DNA of 64,000 nt, from the NCBI RefSeq assembly GCF_014192335.1, contig NZ_JACHXU010000008.1:186001-250000 (forward strand), read 5' to 3'. The notes beneath the pieces are model-generated. The model saw only the letters and a list, made by a program, of their open reading frames with translations. It searched no databases and was not told where the DNA came from. Shown here one piece after another: positions 18,140 through 27,425 of the stretch. The translations under genes were made by a program, and so were the position numbers. The first letter of the stretch is position 1. Each line of letters begins with the position of its first letter. The DNA comes from Aporhodopirellula rubra (lineage in GTDB: Bacteria > Planctomycetota > Planctomycetia > Pirellulales > Pirellulaceae).

Positions 18140-19722
18140 CATTCCTGCATCACAAGACCGCTGAGCCAGGGCCGCAGTTCGGCGGCGAGAAAGAACGAAC
18201 CGCAGATGACCACTACTCCGTCTTCACCGGCGGATTCGATTGCGGTCTGACAAGCGGTGAGTGGATCGTCTTCGGTCGAGAACCACGTTTCGTCGGTGTT
18301 GGTATTAGTCGATGAACCAGAGGCGTTGTTGGATGCCGTTTCTCGGGCGGCCGTTTCTTGGGCGGCCGTCGCGAGGGTTTCGATCGGGACGAAACGAGGA
18401 TTACCGTGGTATCGCGTCAGGATGATTTGGTCGAGGCAGACGTGCAGTTCATCGAGCATGGCGTTGGCGTCTTTGTCAACGCTCGTGCCGAAGACACCTA
18501 CTGTTTTTCGACCGGCAAATCGGGACCGGATCGTTGCGACGAGAGCCGCGATCGAGTCGGGGTTGTGCGCGGCGTCGAGGACAATCGTCGGACCGGTCGG
18601 CAATCGGAAGCGTTCGAGTCGAGCCTCGATTTGAAGTCGTGACAGTGCGTCGAGCGACTCGGGGCCGACGGAGATGCCGATTTGGTTCAGCGCGACGATC
18701 GCAATCGCGGCGTTACCGATTTGGTGTTGGCCTTCGAGTGAAAGTGAGACTTGGGTGCGCGCCGGGAACGTGGTGGTCGCGTCCGCGGCCGAGTTTCCTG
18801 TTGAGGTAACGGGGGCGTCGGCGGGGTCGATGGGGGAGGGGAGTGATGACTCGGCGGGTGTGTTGTCTCGCGTCCAGCGACGATGGGCTAGCTCGAAGGA
18901 ACTGCCCCAAGCGGCGTCGAGGGGATCGGCACCGGAGACGTGATCGGTGATCGATTCGATTTGGAAGTCTCGTCCGAGTTCGACCAGAGGGGCGCCGACT
19001 TCCTGGGCGACATCACGGATGACATCGCGGGCGGGCGGGCGGGTGACTCCGCTGACTGCGGGAACACCCGGTTTGAAAATGCCGGCTTTCTCTTTGGCGA
19101 TCTTTTCGACGGTGTTGCCGAGAACGTGTTGGTGATCGAGACCAATGCTGGAGATGAGGGACACGTTGCTTTGAAAAACGTTGGTGCTGTCCAGTCGCCC
19201 CCCGAGCCCCGTTTCGAGCACCCAGAAATCGCAGTCGCATCGATGAAAATGCTCGATCGCGATGGCCGTGGTCAGTTCAAAGAAGGTCGGGCCACCGATT
19301 TCTTCGATCGACATTTGCTGAACGATCGGTCGCATGGAGTCGATCAGATCGGTCATTTGTGAGGGGGAGGCGGGGCACCCATTTACCCGAAAGCGTTCCT
19401 CGAGATTGACCAAGTGGGGCGACGTGTAGAGTCCGACACGGTGACCTGCCGCGGTCAGCATTGCCGCGGTCATGGTCGCGACGGAGCCTTTCCCTTTCGT
19501 GCCCGCGATATGGACGATTGAGACGCGAGTTCGGGGGTCCGATTCTGGTTTTGACGCAGGATTCGCGAGATAATCGCCATGGCCGAGGCGGCGGATCAAT
19601 TCCCGCATGCGATCGAGTGTGAATCGATATCGCGTCCCCGGTCGGGCCATCCTCTCGTAATCAATCCGGTCGTAGAGCCACCGAGTCGCCAATTGATAGG
19701 CGGCCGATTTCGAATGTGGCAT
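18136..19722 (-). CDS. folC: Folylpolyglutamate synthase/dihydrofolate synthase
   Basis: A 528-residue Mur-ligase-fold enzyme that adds glutamate to folates (and probably to dihydropteroate). The N-terminus shows DRMRELIRRLGHG, then the P-loop VHIAGTKGKGSVATMTAAML. GLYTSPHLVNLEERFRVNG, VLETGLGGRLDSTNV and GLDHQHVLGNTVEKIAKEKAGIFK are all FolC signatures; VLDAAHNPDS starts the C-terminal domain. It is longer than the usual 420-440 residues because of a Ser/Thr/Pro-rich insert near residue 290 and a low-complexity Asn/Thr/Ser stretch near 480. I start it at the ATG at 19722. Confidence 0.95.
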   Translation of the reverse strand: MPHSKSAAYQLATRWLYDRIDYERMARPGTRYRFTLDRMRELIRRLGHGDYLANPASKPESDPRTRVSIVHIAGTKGKGSVATMTAAMLTAAGHRVGLYTSPHLVNLEERFRVNGCPASPSQMTDLIDSMRPIVQQMSIEEIGGPTFFELTTAIAIEHFHRCDCDFWVLETGLGGRLDSTNVFQSNVSLISSIGLDHQHVLGNTVEKIAKEKAGIFKPGVPAVSGVTRPPARDVIRDVAQEVGAPLVELGRDFQIESITDHVSGADPLDAAWGSSFELAHRRWTRDNTPAESSLPSPIDPADAPVTSTGNSAADATTTFPARTQVSLSLEGQHQIGNAAIAIVALNQIGISVGPESLDALSRLQIEARLERFRLPTGPTIVLDAAHNPDSIAALVATIRSRFAGRKTVGVFGTSVDKDANAMLDELHVCLDQIILTRYHGNPRFVPIETLATAAQETAARETASNNASGSSTNTNTDETWFSTEDDPLTACQTAIESAGEDGVVVICGSFFLAAELRPWLSGLVMQEC

Positions 19723-19948
19723 GGCAGCAAAACGTCGCAAAAGTGAGCGGGATGGCAGTCGCGTGGCGAAGGACGCGGAGGCGGTCGCACCCCCGGCAAC
19801 CCCGACATTGTAGCGTCACTACATAGAATGCCACTGCCGGCCGGACCGATGAGCAACAAAATTGCGAACCGTTTTTGGGTCACCCCCGTAGCGATCGGAC
19901 TCTCTTTGTCAAGTTTTTGTCTCCCAACCTCGTCGGGATCAATATTAC

Positions 19949-20950
19949 GTGGATACCGATAACAGTACCGCCGTCGCCGAAACGTCCGAAGACACCTCGC
20001 CGACGACCGCGAAATCGTCAGATAGTGTGGTCATCGAGACCCGCAACCTAAGCAAAATTTATCGCGATTTCTGGGGGCGGAAGAAAGTCCACGCTCTGAA
20101 ATCCTTGGATATCGAAGTCCGCCCCGGAGAAATCTTCGGTCTGCTCGGTCCGAACGGTAGCGGTAAGTCCACGACGATCAAATTGATCCTCGGATTGCTC
20201 TTCCCCACCAGTGGCCGCGTCTTGGTGTTTGATCAAGACGCCAGCGAAACGCAAAAGAACGAGCGGATCGGTTACCTGCCCGAGGAATCGTACCTCTACA
20301 AATTCTTGACCGCCGAAGAGACGCTCGACTTCTACGGACGATTGTTCGACCTGTCGGCCGCCGATCGCCGCGATCGCGTGAAGCAGTTGATCGAAATGGT
20401 CGGTTTGCAGGGCGCAAAACACCGCCAGCTCAAAGAATATTCCAAGGGGATGACTCGCCGAGTCGGTCTGGCTCAGGCATTGATCAACGATCCCGACCTC
20501 GTGCTACTCGACGAGCCGACGACGGGCCTCGACCCGATCGGTACTCGTGAGATGAAGGACTTGATCCTTGGGCTGCGTGATCGTGGCAAGACGGTTTTGC
20601 TGTGTTCGCACCAGCTCGCCGATGTTCAGGACGTTTGTGATCGCGTTGCGATTCTTCACCAAGGTGAGTTGAAGGAACTCGGACGCGTTTCGGATCTGTT
20701 GAAAGTCCAGGACGTCACCGAAGTGCACGCGACCGGATTGGACGATGCAGCGAAGGCTGAAATCGCCGAAGTCATCGCCCGTCATGGCGGTAGTGTGCAA
20801 TCGATCGACAACCCGACCGCGACGATGGAAGACCTCTTCCTTAACATCGTCCGCGAAAGTGAAGCCCGCCCGGGTGCCCGTCGCGTGTCGCAAGCCGCCG
20901 AAACGAAGGATGCTTCGAACGGTTCGACGAGTGACGGAGACCAAGCATGA
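19949..20950 (+). CDS. ABC transporter ATP-binding protein
   Basis: A 333-residue ATPase subunit of an ABC-2 type exporter. After a Ser/Thr/Asp-rich N-terminal extension of about 27 residues come the Walker [10 protein letters not shown] (residues 67-75), an ABC signature of the form YSKGM (164-168), and the Walker B LVLLDEP (184-190) followed by TTGLDP. The C-terminal 80 residues form the regulatory extension common in exporters of the NatA/DrrA group. The start is a GTG at 19949. Its stop overlaps the permease start by four bases (ATGA), so translation is probably coupled. Confidence 0.93.
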   Translation: MDTDNSTAVAETSEDTSPTTAKSSDSVVIETRNLSKIYRDFWGRKKVHALKSLDIEVRPGEIFGLLGPNGSGKSTTIKLILGLLFPTSGRVLVFDQDASETQKNERIGYLPEESYLYKFLTAEETLDFYGRLFDLSAADRRDRVKQLIEMVGLQGAKHRQLKEYSKGMTRRVGLAQALINDPDLVLLDEPTTGLDPIGTREMKDLILGLRDRGKTVLLCSHQLADVQDVCDRVAILHQGELKELGRVSDLLKVQDVTEVHATGLDDAAKAEIAEVIARHGGSVQSIDNPTATMEDLFLNIVRESEARPGARRVSQAAETKDASNGSTSDGDQA

Positions 20951-22836
20951 ATTTGCAGCTAGATGACTTTTGGTCATTTTACGAATGGTTCTTCCGACCG
21001 GGAGCGTTCTTAGAAAGTGCCGCTCTGAAGGGGATCGTGTTGGCGGTTCTCGGTGTCGTGTTGGGTTTGGTTGTCGGTTACGTGATTTCATCATCGCGTT
21101 ACGGATCGGGTGAAGGTTTCTTCGCCGTTGCCCGCGCGGTGCGTGACCTGTTCCGCTTCGATTTGCCCGGCACCCGAATTCGCCGAATCTTTGCCTTGGC
21201 ACGACTCGCGTTTAAAGAAGCGGTCCGCCGGAAGGTGCTCTACGTTGTCGGTTTGTTTGTCGTGCTCTTGTTGCTCGCGGGTTGGTATTTGAACCCACAG
21301 AGTGACGACCCGGCGCGGCTTTACATTAGTTTCGTGTTAACCGCGACGAACTACCTCGTGTTGGCGTTGGCTCTGTTTATCAGTGCGTTTTCGCTACCTG
21401 AAGACATTAAGAACAAGACGCTCTACACGATCGTCACCAAGCCGGTTCGGGCGACCGAAATCGTGCTCGGCCGGATGCTCGGCTTTGTCGCCATGGGGAC
21501 AGTCATTCTGATCCCGATGGGGCTGTTGAGTTACGTGTTTGTGACTCGAGGTTTGGACCATACACATGCCGAAGTCGCTGACGTGCGAGAACTCGCGTCC
21601 GGCGGTTTCGAAGGCGAAACGGATTACACACGTTTCCATTCGCATCATTTTGAACTCAACGAAGCCGGCGAAGGCGTGACGGACATGGTCCGTGGTCACC
21701 GTCACGTGGTGATCCGCAAGGAAGACGGTAGTTTTCGCGTCGGGCCTGCAGAGGGTGCCCTTCGTGCTCGCGTGCCGTCCTATGGCAGTTTGGTATTCCG
21801 TGACCGGTCGGGGAACCTTCAAGAGGAAGGGATCGACGTCGGTAACGAACGATTGGCGGGTGGGTACGGAAGTGCTGGTATCTCTCGATTGATTGGTGTC
21901 TCGCGGGGAACGCGGAAGATCGAACACGGTTACGTCGAAGGCGGTGGCCTCGGTACCGCCGAGTACACGTTCTCCGGTGTTACAGCAGACCGCTACGGCG
22001 ACAGCATCCCCGTCGACCTCTCGCTGCGGGCGTATCGTTCGTACAAAGGGAATATCGAAAAGGGGATTCGTGGTTCGATCACGATGAAGCATCCGAGTAA
22101 ACCGATTGAAAGCAATCCGATCGGTTTTACCGTGAACGAATATGAAGTCGATCAGAAGTTCCTGCCGCTCGAAATCGAAGGAACCAACGGCAACAAAACC
22201 GAGGTGCTCAACGTATTTGAGGATCTCGTCGATGAGAAAGGTCGGATGACAATCGTCGTTCGGTGTTTGGATGATTCGCAATATCTCGGGATGACCCCCG
22301 CCAGCGTTTATCTGCGACCGACCGATCACTCGTTCGCGTGGAACCTCGCCAAGGCTTACATGTCGATCTGGTTACAGATGACGATGGTGACGGCGTTCGG
22401 TGTCATGTTCAGTACGTTTTTGACCGGTCCTGTTGCAATGGTGGCGACGGCTGTCTGTGTCTTGTTGGGCTTTTCGGCCGAACAGGTTTACGACACGCGG
22501 CACTATATCGACGCTGGGATTGAGCGAGGTGGTGGGCCGATCGAATCGATGGTTCGGTTGCTCAAGCAGGACGCCATGACGACACAGCTCGACGTGGATA
22601 CGGTCGCCGCGAAGGTGATCAAGACGGCCGATGCCGGAATCGTCTACACGCTTGACGCGATCGCAACGGCACTGCCGAACCTGCCCAAGATGGTGAACAC
22701 GGCAGAATTTGCGGCGTCCGGATTTGATATTTTTGGTGCGATCCTCGCACGTCATGCGGTGGCGACACTGGGCTACGTCCTGCTCGCTTTTTTAATCAGC
22801 TATTTTACTCTGAAAGCACGTGAGATCGCGGCATGA
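20947..22836 (+). CDS. ABC-2 type permease with a large external insert
   Basis: A 629-residue membrane subunit. Hydrophobic segments lie at about 28-48, 97-113, 128-148, 178-199, 472-510 and 602-620. Between 201 and 465 there is a long, hydrophilic, beta-rich insert that should lie outside the cytoplasm; ABC-2 permeases commonly have only short loops there. The insert carries a histidine cluster: HTH at 205-207, HSHH at 231-234 and HRH at 251-253. It pairs with the upstream ATPase and overlaps the next gene by four bases. The substrate is unknown; the His cluster hints at metal binding but may be structural. Confidence 0.85.
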   Translation: MNLQLDDFWSFYEWFFRPGAFLESAALKGIVLAVLGVVLGLVVGYVISSSRYGSGEGFFAVARAVRDLFRFDLPGTRIRRIFALARLAFKEAVRRKVLYVVGLFVVLLLLAGWYLNPQSDDPARLYISFVLTATNYLVLALALFISAFSLPEDIKNKTLYTIVTKPVRATEIVLGRMLGFVAMGTVILIPMGLLSYVFVTRGLDHTHAEVADVRELASGGFEGETDYTRFHSHHFELNEAGEGVTDMVRGHRHVVIRKEDGSFRVGPAEGALRARVPSYGSLVFRDRSGNLQEEGIDVGNERLAGGYGSAGISRLIGVSRGTRKIEHGYVEGGGLGTAEYTFSGVTADRYGDSIPVDLSLRAYRSYKGNIEKGIRGSITMKHPSKPIESNPIGFTVNEYEVDQKFLPLEIEGTNGNKTEVLNVFEDLVDEKGRMTIVVRCLDDSQYLGMTPASVYLRPTDHSFAWNLAKAYMSIWLQMTMVTAFGVMFSTFLTGPVAMVATAVCVLLGFSAEQVYDTRHYIDAGIERGGGPIESMVRLLKQDAMTTQLDVDTVAAKVIKTADAGIVYTLDAIATALPNLPKMVNTAEFAASGFDIFGAILARHAVATLGYVLLAFLISYFTLKAREIAA

Positions 22837-24776
22837 ATCGCACGACTCAATTTCGTCGGAAACTGACTTACCTGACCATTTTGGTCGTGATGCTGATTCC
22901 TCTTTACCTGCTCGGTCAACCGGCCGGTGGGGGCGGGGACGGTGGCGGACGACTCGCGCAGATGCGTGACGAGTTTGATATCTCTGAGAGTGATCTCGGT
23001 GAAATCAGCCCGGCCAGCGAAACGATGAAACTCGCCTCATTGGGAATGCGCGGTGTTGCCGCGTCGTTGCTGTGGAAGAAGTCTCACGAGTATCGCGTGA
23101 TGCATGAATGGGACCGCCTCAAAGCGTCGCTCAACAACATCGCGTTGCTGCAGCCTCACTTTGACAAGGTTTGGGAATTCCAAGCACACAACCTTGCCTA
23201 TAACGTTTCGACGGAATTCGATGATTATCGGCAACGTTACGAGATGGTTCGTGAGGGTACCGAGTTCTTAACCAAGGGCGTCAAGCAAAACCGCAAAGCC
23301 CCGCGTCTGATTTGGTACACAGGATGGTTCTATGGATCCAAACTCGGTCTCTCTGACGAAAAGAAACAGTTTCGTCGACTGTTTGCGGATGACGAGGTTC
23401 TCCACGAAAACTTGCGTGAACAGGGAATCGATGTCGAAGGTCCGGAAGCTCTCGGTCCGTTCCGAAAACCGGACAACTGGTTGATCGGTCGGTTGTGGCT
23501 CAACTCGGGTTATGACTTGGTCGAAGCAGGGATTCCGATCCGTCGTCAAACGCCAATTAACTTCTACGAGACCGGTCCGAAGTGGCGAATCAAACACGCC
23601 GAAGCGATCGAACGCGAAGGCGTGTTGAACGATCAAGCTCAAGAGGCATGGCAACGAGCATCGGAAGATTGGAAGGGCTTGGGCGAACGTTCCATCCCAA
23701 CGACTGCTTCTTTCACGATCAAAATGGGCCAAATCGACGAGTTGCACCGCCGCAAAGCGGAAACCATCGCCGAAATTCGTCAGTTGGCGACTCCTGCCTT
23801 TGAGAAGGCTCAGCAAGCGGTTATCTCAACCTTGGATCCCGTGATTCAGGACGCTTTGGCAACCCCAGTCGAAGAACGAACGAAGTCGCAACAGTCGATC
23901 GCGGACAATTATTCGGGATCCATGACGCCGGACCTGAGTGTTGTTGCTCGCGATGCCGATTCGAGTGTTCGATTGCGGGTGATGCAATTAGTCGATGTGG
24001 TGAAGGATCTCGAAGAACGGATCATCAAGACGGATGGTCACCGTAAGCAAATCAACTATCCCTATTGGGAAACGCTTGCGTTGGCTGAGCAAGAAGAGCG
24101 AACGGTCAACGCACGCCGGTTGATTTACGAAGCCCAAGAGGCACTCAGCAAGGAAGGGGAACTCGAGGAAGCGATTCGTTTGTACGAAGAATCCTTTGAA
24201 CAATGGGCCGAGATCTTCGACGATTATCCGATCCTCGTGATCGATGACAGCGCCGAGGACCTGTTCGAGTCCATTCGTGATTACATGAAGGCGACCGACT
24301 CGGACGAAATTCCTGAAGACTTCCCGCTGCGAACGTTTGTGGAACTGATGGGCGAATACGGAGACGTTAACCCTCAAATGTATGAGGAAGTTCGCAAGAC
24401 TCAGCAAGAGAAATTGGCTGCACGAAAGGCCGAACTTGCAGAGGAAGAACGCAAACGGGAAGAGGAGTTTCTCAAACAGGAAGCTGCTGAGAAGGAAGCC
24501 GAAGAAGAGGCTGAAATGAAGCAGGATGAGCCAGCCTCGGTTGAAGCAGCCGCTGAGGCGGACGATCCTGCGGAAATGGAAGCTTCACCTGAACCGGAAG
24601 AGCCCGTTGCAGAATCGGACGAGATGACTGAGGAGCAGGATGCGACCCAGCCGGCAGAAGCCGACGAAGACGGTGAGAAAGAAATGGATTCCGATGAAAG
24701 CGACGTCGTCGAAGCGGTTGAGGAATCGGTCGACGGAGAGGCCGCCGATCTCGTGGAAGAAGGGGCGGCGAACTGA
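22833..24776 (+). CDS. Membrane-anchored helical repeat protein of the ABC operon
   Basis: A 647-residue protein that I cannot place in a named family. One N-terminal membrane segment (LTYLTILVVMLIPLYLLG) is followed by a Gly-rich hinge and a long external part of helices. Segments such as LKASLNNIALLQPHFDKVWEFQAHNLAYNVS and EEAIRLYEESFEQWAEIFDDYPI look like TPR-type repeats. From about residue 500 the chain becomes a Glu/Lys/Arg-rich predicted coiled coil. The last 100 residues are an extremely acidic Glu/Asp/Ala tail. The ATGA overlap with the permease shows it belongs to the transporter operon, probably as a partner that holds or loads the substrate outside the membrane. Confidence 0.75.
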   Translation: MNRTTQFRRKLTYLTILVVMLIPLYLLGQPAGGGGDGGGRLAQMRDEFDISESDLGEISPASETMKLASLGMRGVAASLLWKKSHEYRVMHEWDRLKASLNNIALLQPHFDKVWEFQAHNLAYNVSTEFDDYRQRYEMVREGTEFLTKGVKQNRKAPRLIWYTGWFYGSKLGLSDEKKQFRRLFADDEVLHENLREQGIDVEGPEALGPFRKPDNWLIGRLWLNSGYDLVEAGIPIRRQTPINFYETGPKWRIKHAEAIEREGVLNDQAQEAWQRASEDWKGLGERSIPTTASFTIKMGQIDELHRRKAETIAEIRQLATPAFEKAQQAVISTLDPVIQDALATPVEERTKSQQSIADNYSGSMTPDLSVVARDADSSVRLRVMQLVDVVKDLEERIIKTDGHRKQINYPYWETLALAEQEERTVNARRLIYEAQEALSKEGELEEAIRLYEESFEQWAEIFDDYPILVIDDSAEDLFESIRDYMKATDSDEIPEDFPLRTFVELMGEYGDVNPQMYEEVRKTQQEKLAARKAELAEEERKREEEFLKQEAAEKEAEEEAEMKQDEPASVEAAAEADDPAEMEASPEPEEPVAESDEMTEEQDATQPAEADEDGEKEMDSDESDVVEAVEESVDGEAADLVEEGAAN

Positions 24777-24868
24777 TTTGATGGCAGTCGAAGTCTGAGT
24801 AGCGTTCACGGCTCGATCCCGTTTGGTATCGAGCGAAAGTATTCCGAGTCCTCGGGCCCGGACCCGGA

Positions 24869-24903
24869 TTTGCCACCGCGTGAATTACGAACGCGGTGGC
24901 AAA
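24869..24903. terminator. Perfect 12-bp inverted repeat between convergent genes
   Basis: TTTGCCACCGCG and its exact complement CGCGGTGGCAAA are separated by 11 bases. It lies between the end of the ABC-operon gene (24776, plus strand) and the end of the YqaE-like gene (24913, minus strand), so it may end transcripts from both sides. No long T-run follows on either strand, so a rho-independent role is likely but not certain. Confidence 0.5.
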
Positions 24904-24912
24904 GATACGGAA

Positions 24913-25092
24913 TCATAGAACGATGATCATCGCATGGATGATTCCTACAACCCAGAATCCGACGAGCGTGAGAACGAGGTTCAGGAAGAACTGAGTTCCC
25001 AATCCGCGGTCCATGTAAACCGCCAAGGGCGGTAGCAGGATGGAGAGGATTACTTTCAAGAGTGTGTTCTCATTTGTCATTGCAGTAGACAT
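24913..25092 (-). CDS. YqaE/Pmp3 family small membrane protein
   Basis: A 59-residue protein read directly from the DNA. Two hydrophobic segments are joined by a short polar turn: LLKVILSILLPPLAVYMDRGL and the FFLNLVLTLVGFWVVGIIHA helix. This is the hallmark of the YqaE/Pmp3 (UPF0057) proteolipid family: LPPLAV...G, a polar loop, then LN..LT..G..PGIIHA. Such proteins are induced by salt, cold or membrane stress and affect membrane potential in yeast and plants. AAGGA lies upstream of the ATG at 25092. It follows the MscS gene by about 145 bases on the same strand. Confidence 0.85.
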   Translation of the reverse strand: MSTAMTNENTLLKVILSILLPPLAVYMDRGLGTQFFLNLVLTLVGFWVVGIIHAMIIVL

Positions 25093-25237
25093 CGTTGTGT
25101 TCCTTTATTGAAGTGATTGATTTAGTCGTCGGTTTTGCAGTGGCCGGGATGGCGTTTCTTCGCCTCTGCGAGCGAAAAACTCCTGCGAATCAATAGTCGC
25201 AACTTCCATGCCGAGATTGGCTTGTCAGTCGCCACCA

Positions 25238-26545
25238 TTAAGTCGTTTCGGCTGCCGCACCCAGCGATTCTTTGATAGCCGATTTAATCGATGCGTCTTT
25301 GAAGGTCAGCGTTCGATATGGGAACGGGATCTCGATGCCGGCATCGTCGAGAGCACGTTTAATCGCCGAGACGACCTCGTCGCGACTTCGGCGAATGTCG
25401 GTGGGTTTCGATCCGGTCCACCAAGCGACTTCATAGTTCACGCTCGAACTGGCGAACTCCTTAGCAAAGACTTCGGTGGTGCGGACGGCCTGCACGCTCT
25501 TGCATGACGCGACGGCTTCGCGAATCACTTCTCGAGCGGCGTCGATATCGACGTCGTAAGCGACTCCGCAAATAATGCGAACCCGACGCTGCGGCTGACT
25601 CGTGAGAACGTCGACGTTGTTCTTAAGTAACGTCGCGTTCGGCACGACGGACAGTTCACCATCGAGCCCGCGGATCATTGTGTTTCGAATAGTAATTCGT
25701 TCCACTTTTCCCGTGATCTCGTCGCAGGTAATGAAGTCACCACGATCAAACGGATACTTCCACAGGATTAGCATCCCTGCGAAGAAGTTCTCAAAGATAT
25801 CTTTGAACGCGAAACCGATGGCGACCGACCCGAGTCCGAGTACGGTCAAGGCTTTGGATGGTGTCATGCCGGGAAAGGCAACCACCATCGCTGTCAGAAG
25901 CCCAACAATCCACAACGCAATCGAACTGAGTTGGTAGATCAGATCTTGCAGGCTGGGACGAAGGTCTCGTTTGCCGAGTAGTTTAACTAACGACCATCCA
26001 ACGACCTTCGCAAGAATCGCCGTGATGAGTAGCACGAATAGCGATGCGATGAGTAGCGGGGAACGAGCCAAGAAGTTGTGTAGTAACGTTCCGAGACTGT
26101 TCTGAACAATCTCTTGGCTCGACTGAAGATCGACGGTGGGGTCAATGGTGAGTTTATTGATCACCGAAATGACATCCTGAGTTCGCCCGGCGACATCCGC
26201 AGCCCATTTTTGGTGCTGTTCGTTGTCGGCGATTCCCGACAGTGTGACGATGCCATTTTCGGCACCGACTTGAAGGTCGGTGAAGCAGCCTGACGACTCA
26301 AATATTTCGGTCAAACGTCGGGCAATCGCTTGGTCTGGCGCAACGTTGTCGACTTCCACGATAGGTCCGGGAGCGGCGACATTATCGTCGGACGCGTCGC
26401 TCGAATCTTGTGCGGTTGCGATGCCGCTCCCAAAGACCGCCATGAGGATCACGCATACGATCTTGAGTGCGTGTGGAAGCAGCGAGCGTTGAATTCGAGG
26501 GCGGCAGAAATCGGAATGTTTGGTTGGGATGCTAATGCAACTCAT
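25238..26545 (-). CDS. Mechanosensitive ion channel (MscS family) with N-terminal BON domain
   Basis: A 435-residue protein. A signal-type stretch (ALKIVCVILMAVFGSGIATAQ) is followed by a BON domain at about 70-134 (AIARRLTEIFESSGCFTDLQV, then GIVTLSGIADNEQHQKWA), which binds lipid or envelope surfaces. After two or three hydrophobic segments the MscS core follows: TPSKALTVLGLGSVAIGFAFKDIFENFFAG, the pore-lining helix and turn, then KYPFDRGDFI and IRNTMIRGLDGELSVVPNA. It should open under membrane tension to release solutes during osmotic downshock. The start is four bases past the stop of the GlsB-type gene, so the two are one transcript. Confidence 0.9.
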   Translation of the reverse strand: MSCISIPTKHSDFCRPRIQRSLLPHALKIVCVILMAVFGSGIATAQDSSDASDDNVAAPGPIVEVDNVAPDQAIARRLTEIFESSGCFTDLQVGAENGIVTLSGIADNEQHQKWAADVAGRTQDVISVINKLTIDPTVDLQSSQEIVQNSLGTLLHNFLARSPLLIASLFVLLITAILAKVVGWSLVKLLGKRDLRPSLQDLIYQLSSIALWIVGLLTAMVVAFPGMTPSKALTVLGLGSVAIGFAFKDIFENFFAGMLILWKYPFDRGDFITCDEITGKVERITIRNTMIRGLDGELSVVPNATLLKNNVDVLTSQPQRRVRIICGVAYDVDIDAAREVIREAVASCKSVQAVRTTEVFAKEFASSSVNYEVAWWTGSKPTDIRRSRDEVVSAIKRALDDAGIEIPFPYRTLTFKDASIKSAIKESLGAAAETT

Positions 26546-26548
26546 GGG

Positions 26549-26806
26549 TTATGAGTGGCTGCTTTGACGACGCATCGCGACGGCGAGAACTGCGATGGCA
26601 CCCAACATCGATCCGATCCATCCAGCGGCCTGGATGGACGCTCCTCCGCTGAACAGATAGACCACAAAACCACCGACAAACGAACCGGCCACGCCCAAAA
26701 GCATGGTGCGGAATAGGCCGATGTCTTGTCGTCCGGGATAGAGCAGGCGAGCGATTGCTCCGATGAACAATCCAAAGAGCATCCAACTGATCAGTGGCAT
26801 TAACAT
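26549..26806 (-). CDS. GlsB/YeaQ/YmgE family stress-response membrane protein
   Basis: An 85-residue protein with three hydrophobic segments: LISWMLFGLFIGAIARLLYPG, TMLLGVAGSFVGGFVVYLFSG and AGWIGSMLGAIAVLAVA. The Gly-rich spacing (G.iaG...p......g....ilGi.Ga..Gg) is typical of the transglycosylase-associated (GlsB) family, which is induced in general stress. GAGGA lies about eight bases before the ATG at 26806. The MscS gene follows immediately. Confidence 0.88.
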   Translation of the reverse strand: MLMPLISWMLFGLFIGAIARLLYPGRQDIGLFRTMLLGVAGSFVGGFVVYLFSGGASIQAAGWIGSMLGAIAVLAVAMRRQSSHS

Positions 26807-27232
26807 GATTATTTCCTCGAGAGGTTGTGCGTTTGGTTTCGTAAAAGAAACGTGTCTGCGACAACGGACGCGAATGGCGTGCCAGAGGTTTAATCGCTCG
26901 ATTCATGGCGATCGCTTGGAACATTATCGCGGTGGAAATGATTGCACTCGAAGCGTTTTACCGATCACGCGGTGGGAGAACCACGGCAGAATTGAGCGAT
27001 GAAGGCCCACCGTGATCGGTTTGCACTCGATTTTGATTAATCGAAAGCGGAGTTATCGACCAGCGAATGTCAGAGATGGTTTGTGCAAATTTTTAGAATT
27101 GCAAAGTGGTATGAACTTTGCGACATGCTGCATCGAAGCCAATGACGGATGTTGGCAATGGCAACTGGCCGTACCCGCGGACGAAGTTGCTGAGTAAATC
27201 AACTCACTCCATTAATTAAAAGAAGTAGATCG
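26807..27232. other. Region of mostly non-coding DNA with one doubtful small frame
   Basis: About 425 bases between the GlsB-type gene (minus) and the small plus-strand gene at 27233. It must hold the promoter of the GlsB-MscS transcript. A 61-codon frame at 27012-27197 is listed separately. I see no terminator or repeat. Confidence 0.4.
27012..27197 (+). CDS. Possible small protein, doubtful
   Basis: A 61-residue frame beginning at a GTG, with CCIEANDGCWQWQLAVPADEVAE at its end. The cysteines and tryptophans at the C-terminus and the short distance to the next small gene (35 bases) make a coding role possible. I see no good ribosome binding site and recognise no family. It may be chance. 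Confidence 0.25.
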   Translation: MIGLHSILINRKRSYRPANVRDGLCKFLELQSGMNFATCCIEANDGCWQWQLAVPADEVAE

Positions 27233-27421
27233 ATGACCAATCAAATCGAAACCGTGCACGGCGTTTCTTATCCCGTCGTTACTGACAGTTCCAACAGTCT
27301 CTATGGTGAGGACTCAGGAGAGCCTCACCCTGTAAGCACGCAGTTGTACCGAGACGAGACGGCCGAACGCCTCATTAAATCAACCCAGCACGCGGAAGTG
27401 AAGCCGGTAAAGAAGTCGTAG
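27233..27421 (+). CDS. Small hypothetical protein
   Basis: A 62-residue hydrophilic protein (MTNQIETVHGVSYPVVTDSS... ending VKPVKKS) with no membrane segment. AAAAGAAG lies shortly before the ATG. It sits beside the stress-type membrane genes and ends four bases before the convergent thrC. I do not recognise the family. The Ser/Thr/Glu-rich make-up suggests a mostly unstructured or surface-exposed chain. Confidence 0.45.
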   Translation: MTNQIETVHGVSYPVVTDSSNSLYGEDSGEPHPVSTQLYRDETAERLIKSTQHAEVKPVKKS

Positions 27422-27425
27422 ACGT

